Source of the DNA: Flavobacteriaceae bacterium | GTDB lineage: Bacteria > Bacteroidota > Bacteroidia > Flavobacteriales > Flavobacteriaceae | DNA length: 15,484 nt | Reading direction: 5' to 3' | Assembly: GCA_016649785.1 (NCBI GenBank) | Contig: JAENXB010000046.1 | Coordinates: 1-15,484 of the forward strand | In this document: positions 1 through 7,538 of the stretch, piece by piece | How the letters are laid out: each line of letters begins with the position of its first letter | Position numbering within the stretch: position 1 is the first letter of the stretch | Translations under genes and position numbers: made by a program | The notes under the pieces: model-generated | Database searches by the model: none | Told to the model about the DNA's origin: nothing | The model's input: the letters and a program-made list of their open reading frames with translations, nothing else

Positions 1-111
1 GCAATATTAGACGCGACCCTGGTAGTGTCTTATTTCAACTTTGTAAACAGGATGGTGTTAACCCTGGGAGTTGAAATTGAAACAGATGAAGGGGAAAACT
101 ATAAGTATTAA
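1..111 (+). CDS. Peroxidase-related protein, AhpD/carboxymuconolactone decarboxylase-like (3' end only)
   Basis: The window opens inside a reading frame whose last 36 codons end at a TAA at 109-111. The visible C-terminus contains the stretch LVVSYFNFVNRMVLTLGVEI followed by an acidic tail ending NYKY. From memory, this resembles the C-terminus of 'peroxidase-related enzymes' of the AhpD/carboxymuconolactone decarboxylase fold, where a (V/A)SYFNFVNR helix precedes an LGVE strand. The catalytic CxxC of that fold would lie upstream of the window and cannot be checked. If correct, the protein is a small cytosolic helical enzyme acting on peroxides or on an unknown substrate. It is 211 bp upstream of, and on the same strand as, the disulfide oxidoreductase, so a shared redox role is possible but is only inference. 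Confidence 0.6.
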   Translation, partial: AILDATLVVSYFNFVNRMVLTLGVEIETDEGENYKY

Positions 112-322
112 ACAGACGAAAGAATTTAGATGATAGATAATAGATGAAGTACTATTAAGTTGATAAAGCAAAACTACCTTGCTAATTCGCGATGTTTTTT
201 GGGCAATTAGAAAAAATAATTTAAGAACAAGGAATACCGATTTTCGATTTTAAAAGTTCTCTAAAATCAGAAATCGCTACTTAAATAAGTGATCAATTCA
301 AAAAATCCGTAAAAATCCACCT
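112..322. other. Intergenic, AT-rich, no gene seen
   Basis: This is AT-rich sequence between the peroxidase-related gene and the oxidoreductase gene. No open frame of note, no strong stem-loop and no clear promoter consensus were seen. It presumably holds the end of the first transcript and the promoter of the oxidoreductase. Confidence 0.5.
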
Positions 323-1690
323 ATGAAATTTGACGCAATAATTATTGGCACAGGGCAGGCCGGTCCTTCCCTGGCAGCAAGCCTGGCAAAAAACGGGTTT
401 AAAGTAGCTATTATAGAAAAAAGCCATCTTGGAGGTACCTGCGTAAATGAGGGCTGCACTCCCACCAAAGCTTATGTGGCGAGTGCCAGAAGGGCATATA
501 TCGCAAAAAACAGTGAAGAGTTGGGAATTGAAATTGAAGGCAACGTCAGGGTGAACCTCAAAAAGATCAAGGAACGCAAAGATCGGCTTATTCAGGATTC
601 CAGGTCAGGGCTGGAGAAAATGTTCGGGGATACAGAAAATATTACGCTGATAAGGGGGAAAGCGAGGTTTACCGATCCTCATACAGTTGAAGTGAACGGG
701 GAAACCCATAAGGCAGATAAGTTTTATATCAACGTTGGCGGAAGACCAAGAATACCGGATGGTTTTAAGAACGCAACTTATCTTACCAATAAAAGCATTT
801 TGGAGCTGGAAGAAATTCCGGAACATCTTATTATTGTTGGTGGGGGATATGTAGGTCTGGAATTCGGTCAAATTTTTCGCAGGTTTGGAAGCAAGGTGAC
901 CATCCTGGATCGCGGAGAACAATTGTTGAAAAATGAAGACCGGGAGTTTGGAATAGAGATCGCCGAAATTTTTAAAAAGGAGGACATTGATATTCGGCTA
1001 AATTCAGAATGTATTAGCGGGAAGAATTTGGAAAACCAGATTGAAGTAAAAGTTAATTATAAAGATGGAGACCCTACCATTAAAGGCTCTCATCTTCTTT
1101 TAGCCGCGGGAAGGCTTCCCAATACCGATGATCTGGGCCTGGAAAATACCGGGGTTGCATTAGACAAAAGGGGTTATATAAAAGTGAATGATCAATTGCA
1201 AACCAGTGTAAAGCATATTTGGGCCTTGGGGGATTGTAACGGACAGGGAGCTTTTACGCATACCGCCTACAACGATTTTCAGATTGTGAATTCTCACCTT
1301 TTTGAAGATAAAAAAAGGAATTTATCTGACAGGTTTTTGTGTTACGCTGCTTTTATTGATCCGCCTCTTGCCCATGTGGGAATGAAAGAGAAGGATATCA
1401 AAAAAGCCAGCATCAAGGCAAAAGTCTCACTGCTTCCAATGTCCAAAATTGCCCGCGCCAAAGAAATGGGCGAAACCCTGGGAATGCTCAAAATTTTTAT
1501 AGATGCGGAAACTGATAAAATTTTGGGAGCGACATTTTTAGGCACCGGAGCCGATGAATACATCCATACCATTATAGACCAAATGTATGCCGATGCTCCC
1601 TATACTGTAATTATGGATGCAATGCATATTCATCCAACGGTAAGTGAATTGATCCCTACAATGCTGGAAAATCTAAAACCTCTTGATTAA
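323..1690 (+). CDS. FAD/NAD(P)-dependent pyridine nucleotide-disulfide oxidoreductase (mercuric reductase/lipoamide dehydrogenase-like)
   Basis: This 455-residue class I flavoprotein disulfide reductase has the full family layout. An N-terminal FAD Rossmann motif GTGQAG lies at residues 9-14. The redox-active disulfide is C40-VNEG-C45. The NAD(P)-binding motif GGGYVG is at 173-178, with an acidic D196 at the end of the second strand that would favour NADH. The second FAD motif, ALGDCNGQGA, is around 301-310. The C-terminal dimerisation domain carries the H437-P-T-x-x-E442 pair that serves as the general base in this family. It lacks the N-terminal metal-binding domain and the C-terminal vicinal cysteines of true MerA, so mercury reduction should not be assumed. 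Substrates such as lipoamide or another disulfide or thiol compound are possible. There is no 2-oxo acid dehydrogenase gene nearby, which argues against its being the main E3 subunit. No Shine-Dalgarno sequence is visible before the ATG. Confidence 0.9.
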   Translation: MKFDAIIIGTGQAGPSLAASLAKNGFKVAIIEKSHLGGTCVNEGCTPTKAYVASARRAYIAKNSEELGIEIEGNVRVNLKKIKERKDRLIQDSRSGLEKMFGDTENITLIRGKARFTDPHTVEVNGETHKADKFYINVGGRPRIPDGFKNATYLTNKSILELEEIPEHLIIVGGGYVGLEFGQIFRRFGSKVTILDRGEQLLKNEDREFGIEIAEIFKKEDIDIRLNSECISGKNLENQIEVKVNYKDGDPTIKGSHLLLAAGRLPNTDDLGLENTGVALDKRGYIKVNDQLQTSVKHIWALGDCNGQGAFTHTAYNDFQIVNSHLFEDKKRNLSDRFLCYAAFIDPPLAHVGMKEKDIKKASIKAKVSLLPMSKIARAKEMGETLGMLKIFIDAETDKILGATFLGTGADEYIHTIIDQMYADAPYTVIMDAMHIHPTVSELIPTMLENLKPLD

Positions 1691-1746
1691 GATCAAAATA
1701 AAATCAAAAGTCGCAAACGGCATTTTTTATGCTGAAAATAGCTAAA

Positions 1747-1860
1747 ATGAAGAAAGAAATAGTGAGTAAATGGGTTGGTGAATAAGGGGACGATCTTTAT
1801 TCCTGGGTTCAATTATACACATTCACCTATTTAAGCCATCGCAATACAGTTTGGATCTAG
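1747..1860 (+). pseudogene. Possible N-terminal remnant of an ECF sigma factor
   Basis: From the ATG at 1747 one frame reads MKKEIVSKWVGE, a TAA at 1783-1785, then GDDLYSW and about 17 more residues before a TAG at 1858. From memory, flavobacterial ECF sigma-70 factors often begin with a lysine-rich segment, a 'KWV' motif, and a D(D/E)LYSWA segment at the start of region 2. One T-to-A change (TAT to TAA) would account for the internal stop. Similarity fades after the Trp, and no regions 2-4 are recognisable in any frame before the terminator at 2008. It is best read as a decayed fragment. The match is short and could be chance. Confidence 0.3.
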
Positions 1861-2007
1861 CAAGGAAACTCCATTATAAAATTCCATCGGAACTGGATAG
1901 AATTATAATCACAATGGATTTTGTCCATTTGTACACTTTAATTTAGAATAAAGAATATAGCTTAAACGGATCATCTTAGGTTTTGGACAATTTTCAGCTA
2001 AACATAA

Positions 2008-2041
2008 AAAAGTGCTGTTTTAGGTTTAAAACAGCACTTTT
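2008..2041 (-). terminator. Strong intrinsic terminator, possibly bidirectional
   Basis: This is a perfect 15-bp inverted repeat with arms at 2008-2022 and 2027-2041, reading AAAAGTGCTGTTTTA on the left, around a GGTT loop. On the minus strand, where yceI is read, the stem sits 59 nt past the stop codon and runs into a six-U tract (2006-2011). On the plus strand only four Ts follow, so it should act mainly on the yceI transcript, with a weaker effect on the oxidoreductase transcript. Confidence 0.85.
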
Positions 2042-2100
2042 AACAAAAGTTCAATCTTGCTTCTTATGTTATAAAATCCCGGAAAGACCCAGGCCAGGGA

Positions 2101-2703
2101 TTATTCTTTTCTATTGAGTTCCAGATTTATTTCTATATCCACGTTGTCACCAACCACCATTGTCGTAGCCCAATTTCCGGTCCCGACTTTATAATCTGTC
2201 CTGTTGAGACTGGTTTTGAAGGCCTGGCCTAAAATTTTGGTTCCTTTCTTCATTGGATGCTCCATTTGCCCTGTAATTTCAAAAGGAATGGCGACACTTT
2301 TGGTGACATCTTTAATGCTTAGGTCGCCATGTACGATAAATTCTGTATCAGATTTTTTTTCAAATTTTGTGGAAACAAATTTGATCTCCGGATATTTTTC
2401 GGCATTAAAAAAGTTGTCGGATACAAGGTCGGCATCGCGCTTTTTATTATTTGTATTTATACTTGATACCGGGATGCTAAAGGTGAATTTGCTGGCTGAG
2501 AGTTTATCAGGGTCAAAATAAAAACTTCCTTCATAGTCTGTAAAGTTTCCATTTACGGTTGTAAAGAAATGTTTGACAGCAAATGTTACCGAAGTGTGGG
2601 CCTTGTCTAATGTCCATTCCTTTGCTACCTGGGCCTGGCCGGTTGAAACCATCATTAATAATAAATAGGGGAAAACGCCTGATTTTTTGATAATTGCTTT
2701 CAT
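2101..2703 (-). CDS. YceI-family secreted lipid-binding protein
   Basis: This 200-residue protein begins with a signal peptide: lysines at positions 2, 6 and 7, a hydrophobic core VFPYLLLMMVSTG, and a GQAQ cleavage region near residue 25. It is therefore probably periplasmic. The rest is a single YceI domain, a lipocalin-like beta-barrel. Hallmarks are WTLDKAHTSVTFAVKHFF near the N-terminus, the central segment with RDADLVSDNFFNAEKYPEIKF, GDLSIKDVTK, and a C-terminal NRTDYKVG segment leading to a final beta strand. Length matches the family. Family members bind isoprenoid or other long-chain lipids; the ligand here cannot be told. The gene has its own upstream intergenic region and its own terminator, so it appears monocistronic. 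No Shine-Dalgarno sequence is visible and the 20 bases before the ATG are A/T only. Confidence 0.9.
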   Translation of the reverse strand: MKAIIKKSGVFPYLLLMMVSTGQAQVAKEWTLDKAHTSVTFAVKHFFTTVNGNFTDYEGSFYFDPDKLSASKFTFSIPVSSINTNNKKRDADLVSDNFFNAEKYPEIKFVSTKFEKKSDTEFIVHGDLSIKDVTKSVAIPFEITGQMEHPMKKGTKILGQAFKTSLNRTDYKVGTGNWATTMVVGDNVDIEINLELNRKE

Positions 2704-3062
2704 TTCTAAAAATTTAAATTGTTAATATTTCTTGTTATAATCCAAAACCTATAATTAATAAATTCAGATCCAGGATTGGTCAGCTTCGTGATCTTTTAAT
2801 TATTAATGATTTCATCAATTAATTTTAATCTTGTTATTCATCTGATCCTTAGCTAGGGATCATCTATAAATAGACGAAAATTTTCTTTGGTCCTCTCCAT
2901 AGTATATGGATATTTAACAAAATATTATAGCCATTATCCAATTAACAGAGAGCCGCTTTAGAAATGATAATTGTTTAGAAAATGAAAATTACTGAATATC
3001 TTTTTCATGATTAAAATGCATACTTTTCTTTAAATACTTCTTAAAAGCCCCGAATTAAAATA
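2704..3062. other. yceI upstream region, no gene
   Basis: This AT-rich DNA upstream of the minus-strand yceI gene should contain its promoter. On the minus strand TAGGTTTTG occurs about 40 nt before the ATG, close to the Bacteroidota -7 consensus TAnnTTTG but with one extra T, so I do not call it. Small palindromes occur, for example GATCC...GGATC near 2847-2863. No coding frame was seen. Confidence 0.45.
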
Positions 3063-3248
3063 TGAACTCGTCTTGGTTTTTTGTTTGGAACCGAAAATTT
3101 CTGCTTTTGTGCCCTAATGAAGACCTTTTTTAGTTGCATAGCCTTAGTTCCGGAACTCAAAAAAGACAAAATTAGGGTGCAAAATAGCCTTTCCCGTTGC
3201 AGAACGGGGTGAAATTTTCAGGTAAAAGAAAAAGTCAAGACGAGTTCA
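3063..3248. repeat. 186-bp imperfect palindromic (MITE-like) element
   Basis: The ends are perfect 13-bp inverted repeats, TGAACTCGTCTTG at 3063-3075 and its reverse complement at 3236-3248. Inner matching pairs follow in mirror order: GAAAATTTC at 3093-3101 with 3211-3219, and TTTTGTGCCCTAAT at 3105-3118 with 3171-3184 (12 of 14). The centre holds the perfect palindrome AGTTCCGGAACT (3146-3157). A small hairpin, CCCGTT-GCAG-AACGGG (3193-3208), interrupts only the right half. The element has no ORF and no clear target-site duplication. It lies 41 bp past the last gene of the Moco operon, so its transcript could fold into a long hairpin and end that operon. A non-autonomous transposable element is the alternative; both may be true. 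Confidence 0.65.
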
Positions 3249-3289
3249 ATTATTGAATGATTTGTACAGGATGGGAGAGCATCAATAAA

Positions 3290-4045
3290 CTAAATTTTTA
3301 TACCAAACCCATAATTAAGGGTTAATTTTAGTCCCACATAAAATACAAGAATAGCCGTTAGCACCCCCAAGAATTTCAAATTAAATTTCTTGTTAGAAAG
3401 ATAGGAGCCTAGACTTCCCCCCAGTATAACAGCAATGATTAGTTTAAAGATAAGGTCATAGTTAATATGGAAAGTCCCGGCAATGTTCAAACCTACAAGC
3501 CCTGCAACGGAATTTACAAGGATGAATACTGAAGCCAGAGAAGCTATAACCCTTGGATCTGCCCATCTTAGAAGATTAAGTACCGGGGATAAAAATATCC
3601 CGCCCCCTATTCCCGAAATTCCTGAAAGTAAACCTATGCCTCCACCCAGGAAAATCTTTTTTGAGTTTGAGAATTCGCGGAAATCTATTTTACTTTTTAT
3701 AATTCGCAAAAGCATAAACACCCCGGCAAGAATTAATGCGCTTCCAAGGATAAGAAAAAAAACCCTTTGAGGAAGTATTACCTGTGCTCCCAGATAGGCC
3801 AATGGAATACTCAACACAAAAAATGGCCAAACCATTCTCAGCTTTAAAACACCATTCCTTATAAATAAAAACGTTCCAATTGTAACCACACAAATATTCA
3901 GGATGAGGGCTGTGGAGCGTATTTCGTAGAAATCGGTTAATACCAGGCTAAGAATTGCCAGGTAGCTCGAACCTCCTCCAAAACCTACCGAGCTATAGAA
4001 TAATGCGATAAAGAAAAAGATGAAGGGCAAATATTCTGTTGGCAT
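3290..4045 (-). CDS. TSUP-family membrane transporter (TauE/SafE-like, DUF81)
   Basis: This 251-residue integral membrane protein has about eight hydrophobic segments and the internal duplication typical of the TSUP family. The glycine-rich motif GFGGGSS (21-27), just after the first helix, is echoed by SGISGIGGGIF (141-151) in the second half. Family members move sulfite, sulfoacetate, thiosulfate or other small sulfur and organic anions across the inner membrane. The substrate here cannot be read from sequence. It is the last gene of the operon, with its ATG one base after the stop of moeA, so it is almost certainly co-transcribed with the Moco genes. A link to sulfite or other sulfur waste from cofactor thiolation, or to the substrate of a molybdoenzyme, is inference. 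Stop and element spacing suggest the operon ends here. Confidence 0.87.
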   Translation of the reverse strand: MPTEYLPFIFFFIALFYSSVGFGGGSSYLAILSLVLTDFYEIRSTALILNICVVTIGTFLFIRNGVLKLRMVWPFFVLSIPLAYLGAQVILPQRVFFLILGSALILAGVFMLLRIIKSKIDFREFSNSKKIFLGGGIGLLSGISGIGGGIFLSPVLNLLRWADPRVIASLASVFILVNSVAGLVGLNIAGTFHINYDLIFKLIIAVILGGSLGSYLSNKKFNLKFLGVLTAILVFYVGLKLTLNYGFGIKI

Positions 4046-4046
4046 A

Positions 4047-5213
4047 TTAAGAAATTAGATAGCATTTCACCGGCTCTCCCTTTTTAACCGAAGTTTCGGT
4101 ATCCAGAAAAGCCAGGGCATTTCCTAAGGCCATCGAATGGATCATGGAAGATTTCTGTCCGTATAATATTTCAACTTTGCCATTATTAATTTTAGCTTTT
4201 AGAAAAGAGGGACGATCAGATCGGTTTTCAAAATCCTGAATAGCAGGGAAATTATAAGGCTCCAGTCCAAACTTTGAGGAGCCACTCATTTTATAAAGAA
4301 ACGGCAGTACGTACATATAAAAACAACTTAATGAGGAGGCGGGGTTACCGGGTAACGCGAAAACAAATTTCTCTCCTTTTCTCCCAAAATAGAGCGGTTT
4401 TCCAGGTTTCTGAAATACCTTATAAAACTGCTCTTCCACTCCGTTTTCTTCCAGTGCCTGTTTCACAAAATCATAATCGCCCACCGAAATTCCTCCGGAA
4501 AGGATCAGCATATCAGTAGTTTTCAGGGATTGATTTATACCGGCTTTAATAGCCTCAAAATCATCGGCTATCTGCATTTTATTTCCACAATAAAACCCAA
4601 ATTGTTCACACACCGAAGCCAGTGCATAACTATTGGATTCGTAGATTTGTCCGGTTTTCTTTGGTTTGCCGGGGACTATCAATTCGTTTCCGGTGGTGAT
4701 TAAATTGATTGCCGGTTTATTAAACACCTCTACTTTATTAATTCCGAGGCTCCCAATCAAACCAATGGCGGCGGGAGTTATGGTGTAAGCTTTTTCAAAA
4801 ACCACTTCTCCCTTCCTTAGTTCCTCTCCTTTTTTGCGAATGCCCTGTCCTTCCTTCGGATTTTGTTCAAGAAAAAGTTTATCTCCGTTTACTTTTGTTT
4901 TTTCCTGCATTATTACGGCCGTAGTATTGCCGGGAACTTTCGCACCTGTAAAAATACGTACGGCTTCACCTTGCTTTAATTTAAACTGACCCATATCCCC
5001 GGCTGCGACTTCGCCAACAATATGATATTCTTTTGAAATTCCGCATAAAGCATAACCGTCCATAGCCGAATTATCAAAAGAAGGCATATCAAATGATGCG
5101 CTAATAGCGTCTGAAAGGGAAAAACCAAGGCAGTCGCTTAAATTGCGACTTTCAGTTTTCAGCTTTACCGGCTGATTTTTTATGATCTTTAATGCTTCTT
5201 CAATGCTAACCAT
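4047..5213 (-). CDS. moeA: Molybdopterin molybdotransferase MoeA
   Basis: MoeA inserts molybdate into adenylated molybdopterin, giving active Moco and releasing AMP. At 388 residues the length is normal. Visible signatures are the N-terminal DMPSFDNSAMDGYA block (starting near residue 42), GEVAAGD, RIFTGAKVP, the linker TGNELI, the MoCF-domain motif SGGISVGDYDF, and ALPGNPASS in the C-terminal half. The MPT-binding fold is shared with MogA, which is encoded in the same operon as part of the MoaCB fusion. The start codon overlaps the stop of moaA in a TAATG arrangement. A GGAGG (5217-5221) formed by the last Gly codons of MoaA stands three bases before the ATG. Translational coupling to moaA is likely. 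Confidence 0.97.
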   Translation of the reverse strand: MVSIEEALKIIKNQPVKLKTESRNLSDCLGFSLSDAISASFDMPSFDNSAMDGYALCGISKEYHIVGEVAAGDMGQFKLKQGEAVRIFTGAKVPGNTTAVIMQEKTKVNGDKLFLEQNPKEGQGIRKKGEELRKGEVVFEKAYTITPAAIGLIGSLGINKVEVFNKPAINLITTGNELIVPGKPKKTGQIYESNSYALASVCEQFGFYCGNKMQIADDFEAIKAGINQSLKTTDMLILSGGISVGDYDFVKQALEENGVEEQFYKVFQKPGKPLYFGRKGEKFVFALPGNPASSLSCFYMYVLPFLYKMSGSSKFGLEPYNFPAIQDFENRSDRPSFLKAKINNGKVEILYGQKSSMIHSMALGNALAFLDTETSVKKGEPVKCYLIS

Positions 5214-6205
5214 TAGCCTCCTATTGAGATCATTGACCGGTTTTGCTCATAATGCTCGGCATCCATTTTCACATCCATCCCGTCACGGGAGTATTTTTTG
5301 GTCTTGATCGCGTTAATAATCAGATCTTCCATTTTATCGCCATTTCGAAGCGGAGTGAGCAAATCAGTTTCAGAATTGGCAAAAAGGCAATTCATCATTT
5401 TCCCGTCTGCCGTAACCCGAATTCTGTTACAATCAGAACAAAACGGATTGGTAATGGTACTCACGATCGCGAAAGAGCCTACATGTCCTTTGACTTTAAA
5501 ATTTGAGGACGTACTGTGCCGTGGATTTTCAAGTTCTTCTATATTCCCAAATCGCCCGGAAACGGTATCCAGGATCTCCTGTTTTCCAACCCCTTTGCTC
5601 CAGTCCCATTTATTGCCTTTAAAAGGCATAAATTCGATAAATTTTACGGTAAGGTCCTTTTCTTTGGTGAGTTGGATAAAATCATTGATTTCGTTATCAT
5701 TTACGCCTTTTATCAATACGATATTCAGCTTGACCTGCATATCCATTTGGAGCGCTTTTTCAAGGTTTTTTAGGATACGCTCAAAATAATCCCGCTTTGT
5801 GATAAAGACAGACTTTGCCTTATCCAGGGTATCCAGGCTCAGACTGATTTTTCTCAAGCCTATTTTCTGAAAAAGATCAAGATATTTATCGAGCATAATG
5901 CCATTGGTAGTAATTTTTAAGGTAACTCCCAGTTTTGCCAGTTCTTCTGCCAAAAATCCAAAATTCTTTCTCACCAGTGGCTCCCCGCCGGTTAGGCGAA
6001 CAGTTTCCACGCCCAGGTCCCGAAATATCCTGGTAAGATTTATGATTTCTTCCAGGCTCATAATATTCGGTTTTTCCATAAGCTCAATCCCTTCCTCCGG
6101 CATACAGTAAAAACAACGAAGGTTGCACCTGTCCGTCAGGGAAATCCTGAGGTAGGTGTGCGGCCTCCCAAAATTATCTACTATTTTTTTCTTCTCTTCA
6201 ATCAT
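5213..6205 (-). CDS. moaA: GTP 3',8-cyclase MoaA (radical SAM)
   Basis: MoaA carries out the first step of Moco synthesis, a radical SAM cyclisation of GTP that, with MoaC, yields cPMP. The protein has 330 residues. The radical-SAM cluster motif CNLRCFYC gives C27, C31 and C34, followed by TGGEP (72-76) for SAM binding. The C-terminal second [4Fe-4S] cluster is bound by C256, C259 and C273 in NPFCSDCNRIR...NCLF. The chain ends in Gly-Gly (329-330); this tail is needed for activity in characterised MoaA proteins. The start overlaps the end of the moaCB gene by 8 bp, and the end overlaps moeA by one base. Oxygen sensitivity of both clusters is expected from the family. Confidence 0.97.
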   Translation of the reverse strand: MIEEKKKIVDNFGRPHTYLRISLTDRCNLRCFYCMPEEGIELMEKPNIMSLEEIINLTRIFRDLGVETVRLTGGEPLVRKNFGFLAEELAKLGVTLKITTNGIMLDKYLDLFQKIGLRKISLSLDTLDKAKSVFITKRDYFERILKNLEKALQMDMQVKLNIVLIKGVNDNEINDFIQLTKEKDLTVKFIEFMPFKGNKWDWSKGVGKQEILDTVSGRFGNIEELENPRHSTSSNFKVKGHVGSFAIVSTITNPFCSDCNRIRVTADGKMMNCLFANSETDLLTPLRNGDKMEDLIINAIKTKKYSRDGMDVKMDAEHYEQNRSMISIGG

Positions 6206-7094
6206 GTCTTTTTCCTTTTATTACTTTAAATAGGTGCAAAACATGTGGAAATATCGCATCCATACATTCTGCTGCCCCTTTGGTAGATCCCGGCAATGCC
6301 AGTACCACTTTTCCATCTTTTATTCCGGCTATAGACCTGGAAAGCATCGCGTAAGGCATACGTTGCTGTCCATAACTTCTCATTTGCTCCTCAACTCCTT
6401 TCAGCTTAAGGTCAAGCATTGGTTCTATGGTTTCCGGGGTAACATCTCTTGGCCCTGCTCCGGTTCCTCCTGTGAAAATAACAATATCCGAATCGGCTTT
6501 ATTTAAAACCGATTTAATTTCTTCAGCCTCATCAGGAATGATGGTTATTTTGGCTTTTATTCCCAAATCTTCCAGTTTTGAAACTATGGCTTTTCCGGCT
6601 TTATCCTCTCCTTCGCCTGTCGAAATAGTATCTGAACAAACCACCACCTGCGCCGTCAAACCTTCAGCATTTACTGTGAATGAAGATTTTCCGCCTTTTT
6701 TATGCTGAAGTTTAATTGTCCGAATCTCAATATTCTTATCGATGGGTTTCAGCATATCATACATAGTGAGCGCAACAATGCTGGCGCCGTGCATCGCCTC
6801 CACTTCCACCCCGGTCTTGTAAATGGTTTTAACGCAAACCGAAATATGGATCTCCAGCCCTTCGATCTCATATTCGATGCCGGTATATTCGATAGGCAAC
6901 GGATGGCAATCGGGCAGTAAATCAGGGGTTTTCTTCACTCCCAGCAATCCTGCCGCCTTGGCCATTTCAAATACATTCCCCTTCGGCACCTTATTCTCCC
7001 TGATGCGTTTGATTGTTTCTTCACTGGAAGTTCGCACCACGGCAATCGCGGTGGCTTCCCTAAGCGTCGTTATTTTATGGGTAATATCTACCAT
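6198..7094 (-). CDS. moaCB: Bifunctional MoaC-MoaB/MogA fusion (cPMP synthase plus molybdopterin adenylyltransferase)
   Basis: This 298-residue protein joins two Moco enzymes. Residues 1 to about 145 are a MoaC domain: it starts MVDITHK, has the PDCHPLP loop (61-67), and the catalytic LTMYDMLKPIDK with D113 and K116, followed by GGKS. It converts the MoaA product to cPMP. From about 147 to the end is a MogA/MoaB MoCF-type domain with VVCSDTISTGEGED, the FTGGTGAGPRDVTPE loop (207-221) and LALPGSTKG (265-273). This half would adenylate molybdopterin with ATP. The domains act early and late in the pathway rather than in consecutive steps, so the fusion is not simple channelling. MoaC-MoaB fusions are known in Bacteroidota. 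The ATG directly abuts the moaE stop codon, and the 3' end overlaps moaA by 8 bp. No separate moaC, moaB or mogA occurs in the window. Confidence 0.94.
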   Translation of the reverse strand: MVDITHKITTLREATAIAVVRTSSEETIKRIRENKVPKGNVFEMAKAAGLLGVKKTPDLLPDCHPLPIEYTGIEYEIEGLEIHISVCVKTIYKTGVEVEAMHGASIVALTMYDMLKPIDKNIEIRTIKLQHKKGGKSSFTVNAEGLTAQVVVCSDTISTGEGEDKAGKAIVSKLEDLGIKAKITIIPDEAEEIKSVLNKADSDIVIFTGGTGAGPRDVTPETIEPMLDLKLKGVEEQMRSYGQQRMPYAMLSRSIAGIKDGKVVLALPGSTKGAAECMDAIFPHVLHLFKVIKGKRHD

Positions 7095-7538
7095 CTATTT
7101 ATTTACTTTCCATTGATGAGTTTCATCCTCGAAAATCTCTTTTCCGAAAATGGGCGCTTTGGCCTTGATTTCTTCAACAAAATAGTTGCAGGCTTCTATC
7201 GCAATTTTCCTGTGGGCCGAAGAGGTAAAGACAAAAAGGCATATTTCTCCTGTTTTCACTCTGCCCAGGCTGTGATAAATATGGGCGCAGGTAATATCGA
7301 ATTTTGAAAAAGCGGCTTCCCTTATCTCGTGGAAGACTTTTTCGGCCATTTCTTCATAAGCTGAATAATCTATCGCTCTTACAGTTTTACTGTCCACTTG
7401 ATCTGCGCGGATCTGGCCAAGGAAAATACTGTGCGCACCAATATTTGTCTTGGACTGATGGTTCGCGATTGACTGCGCGATCTTTTCCGGCGGAATGGCG
7501 CCCTGCACCAATACTTTTTTAGGTTTCTTTTTATCCAT
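7095..7538 (-). CDS. moaE: Molybdopterin synthase catalytic subunit MoaE
   Basis: MoaE is the large subunit of molybdopterin synthase and converts cPMP to molybdopterin with sulfur from MoaD thiocarboxylate. The 147 residues match the family length. Recognisable blocks are GAHSIFLGQIR, HSLGRVKTGEICLFV, and AHRKIAIEACNYFVEEIKAKAPIFGKE. The last contains the conserved lysines of the active-site pocket and a PIFGKE variant of the usual PIWKKE. The gene overlaps the MoeB-like gene by 8 bp upstream, and its TAG stop directly abuts the ATG of moaCB. MoaD, its partner, is encoded two genes upstream. Confidence 0.95.
   Translation of the reverse strand: MDKKKPKKVLVQGAIPPEKIAQSIANHQSKTNIGAHSIFLGQIRADQVDSKTVRAIDYSAYEEMAEKVFHEIREAAFSKFDITCAHIYHSLGRVKTGEICLFVFTSSAHRKIAIEACNYFVEEIKAKAPIFGKEIFEDETHQWKVNK

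Larger units (their letters stand above)
1691..2100. other. Intergenic region between convergent genes
   Basis: This 410-bp stretch separates the convergent oxidoreductase and yceI-family genes. It holds the sigma-factor-like remnant (1747-1860) and a strong stem-loop terminator (2008-2041). A 46-codon stretch without a start is open in the next frame up to about 1945, but nothing in it was recognised. Confidence 0.6.

Noticed and set aside
323..1690. Calling this gene mercuric reductase (merA)
   Set aside because: The CVNEGC disulfide and fold match, but MerA's N-terminal metal-binding domain and C-terminal cysteine pair are missing and there are no other mer genes nearby.
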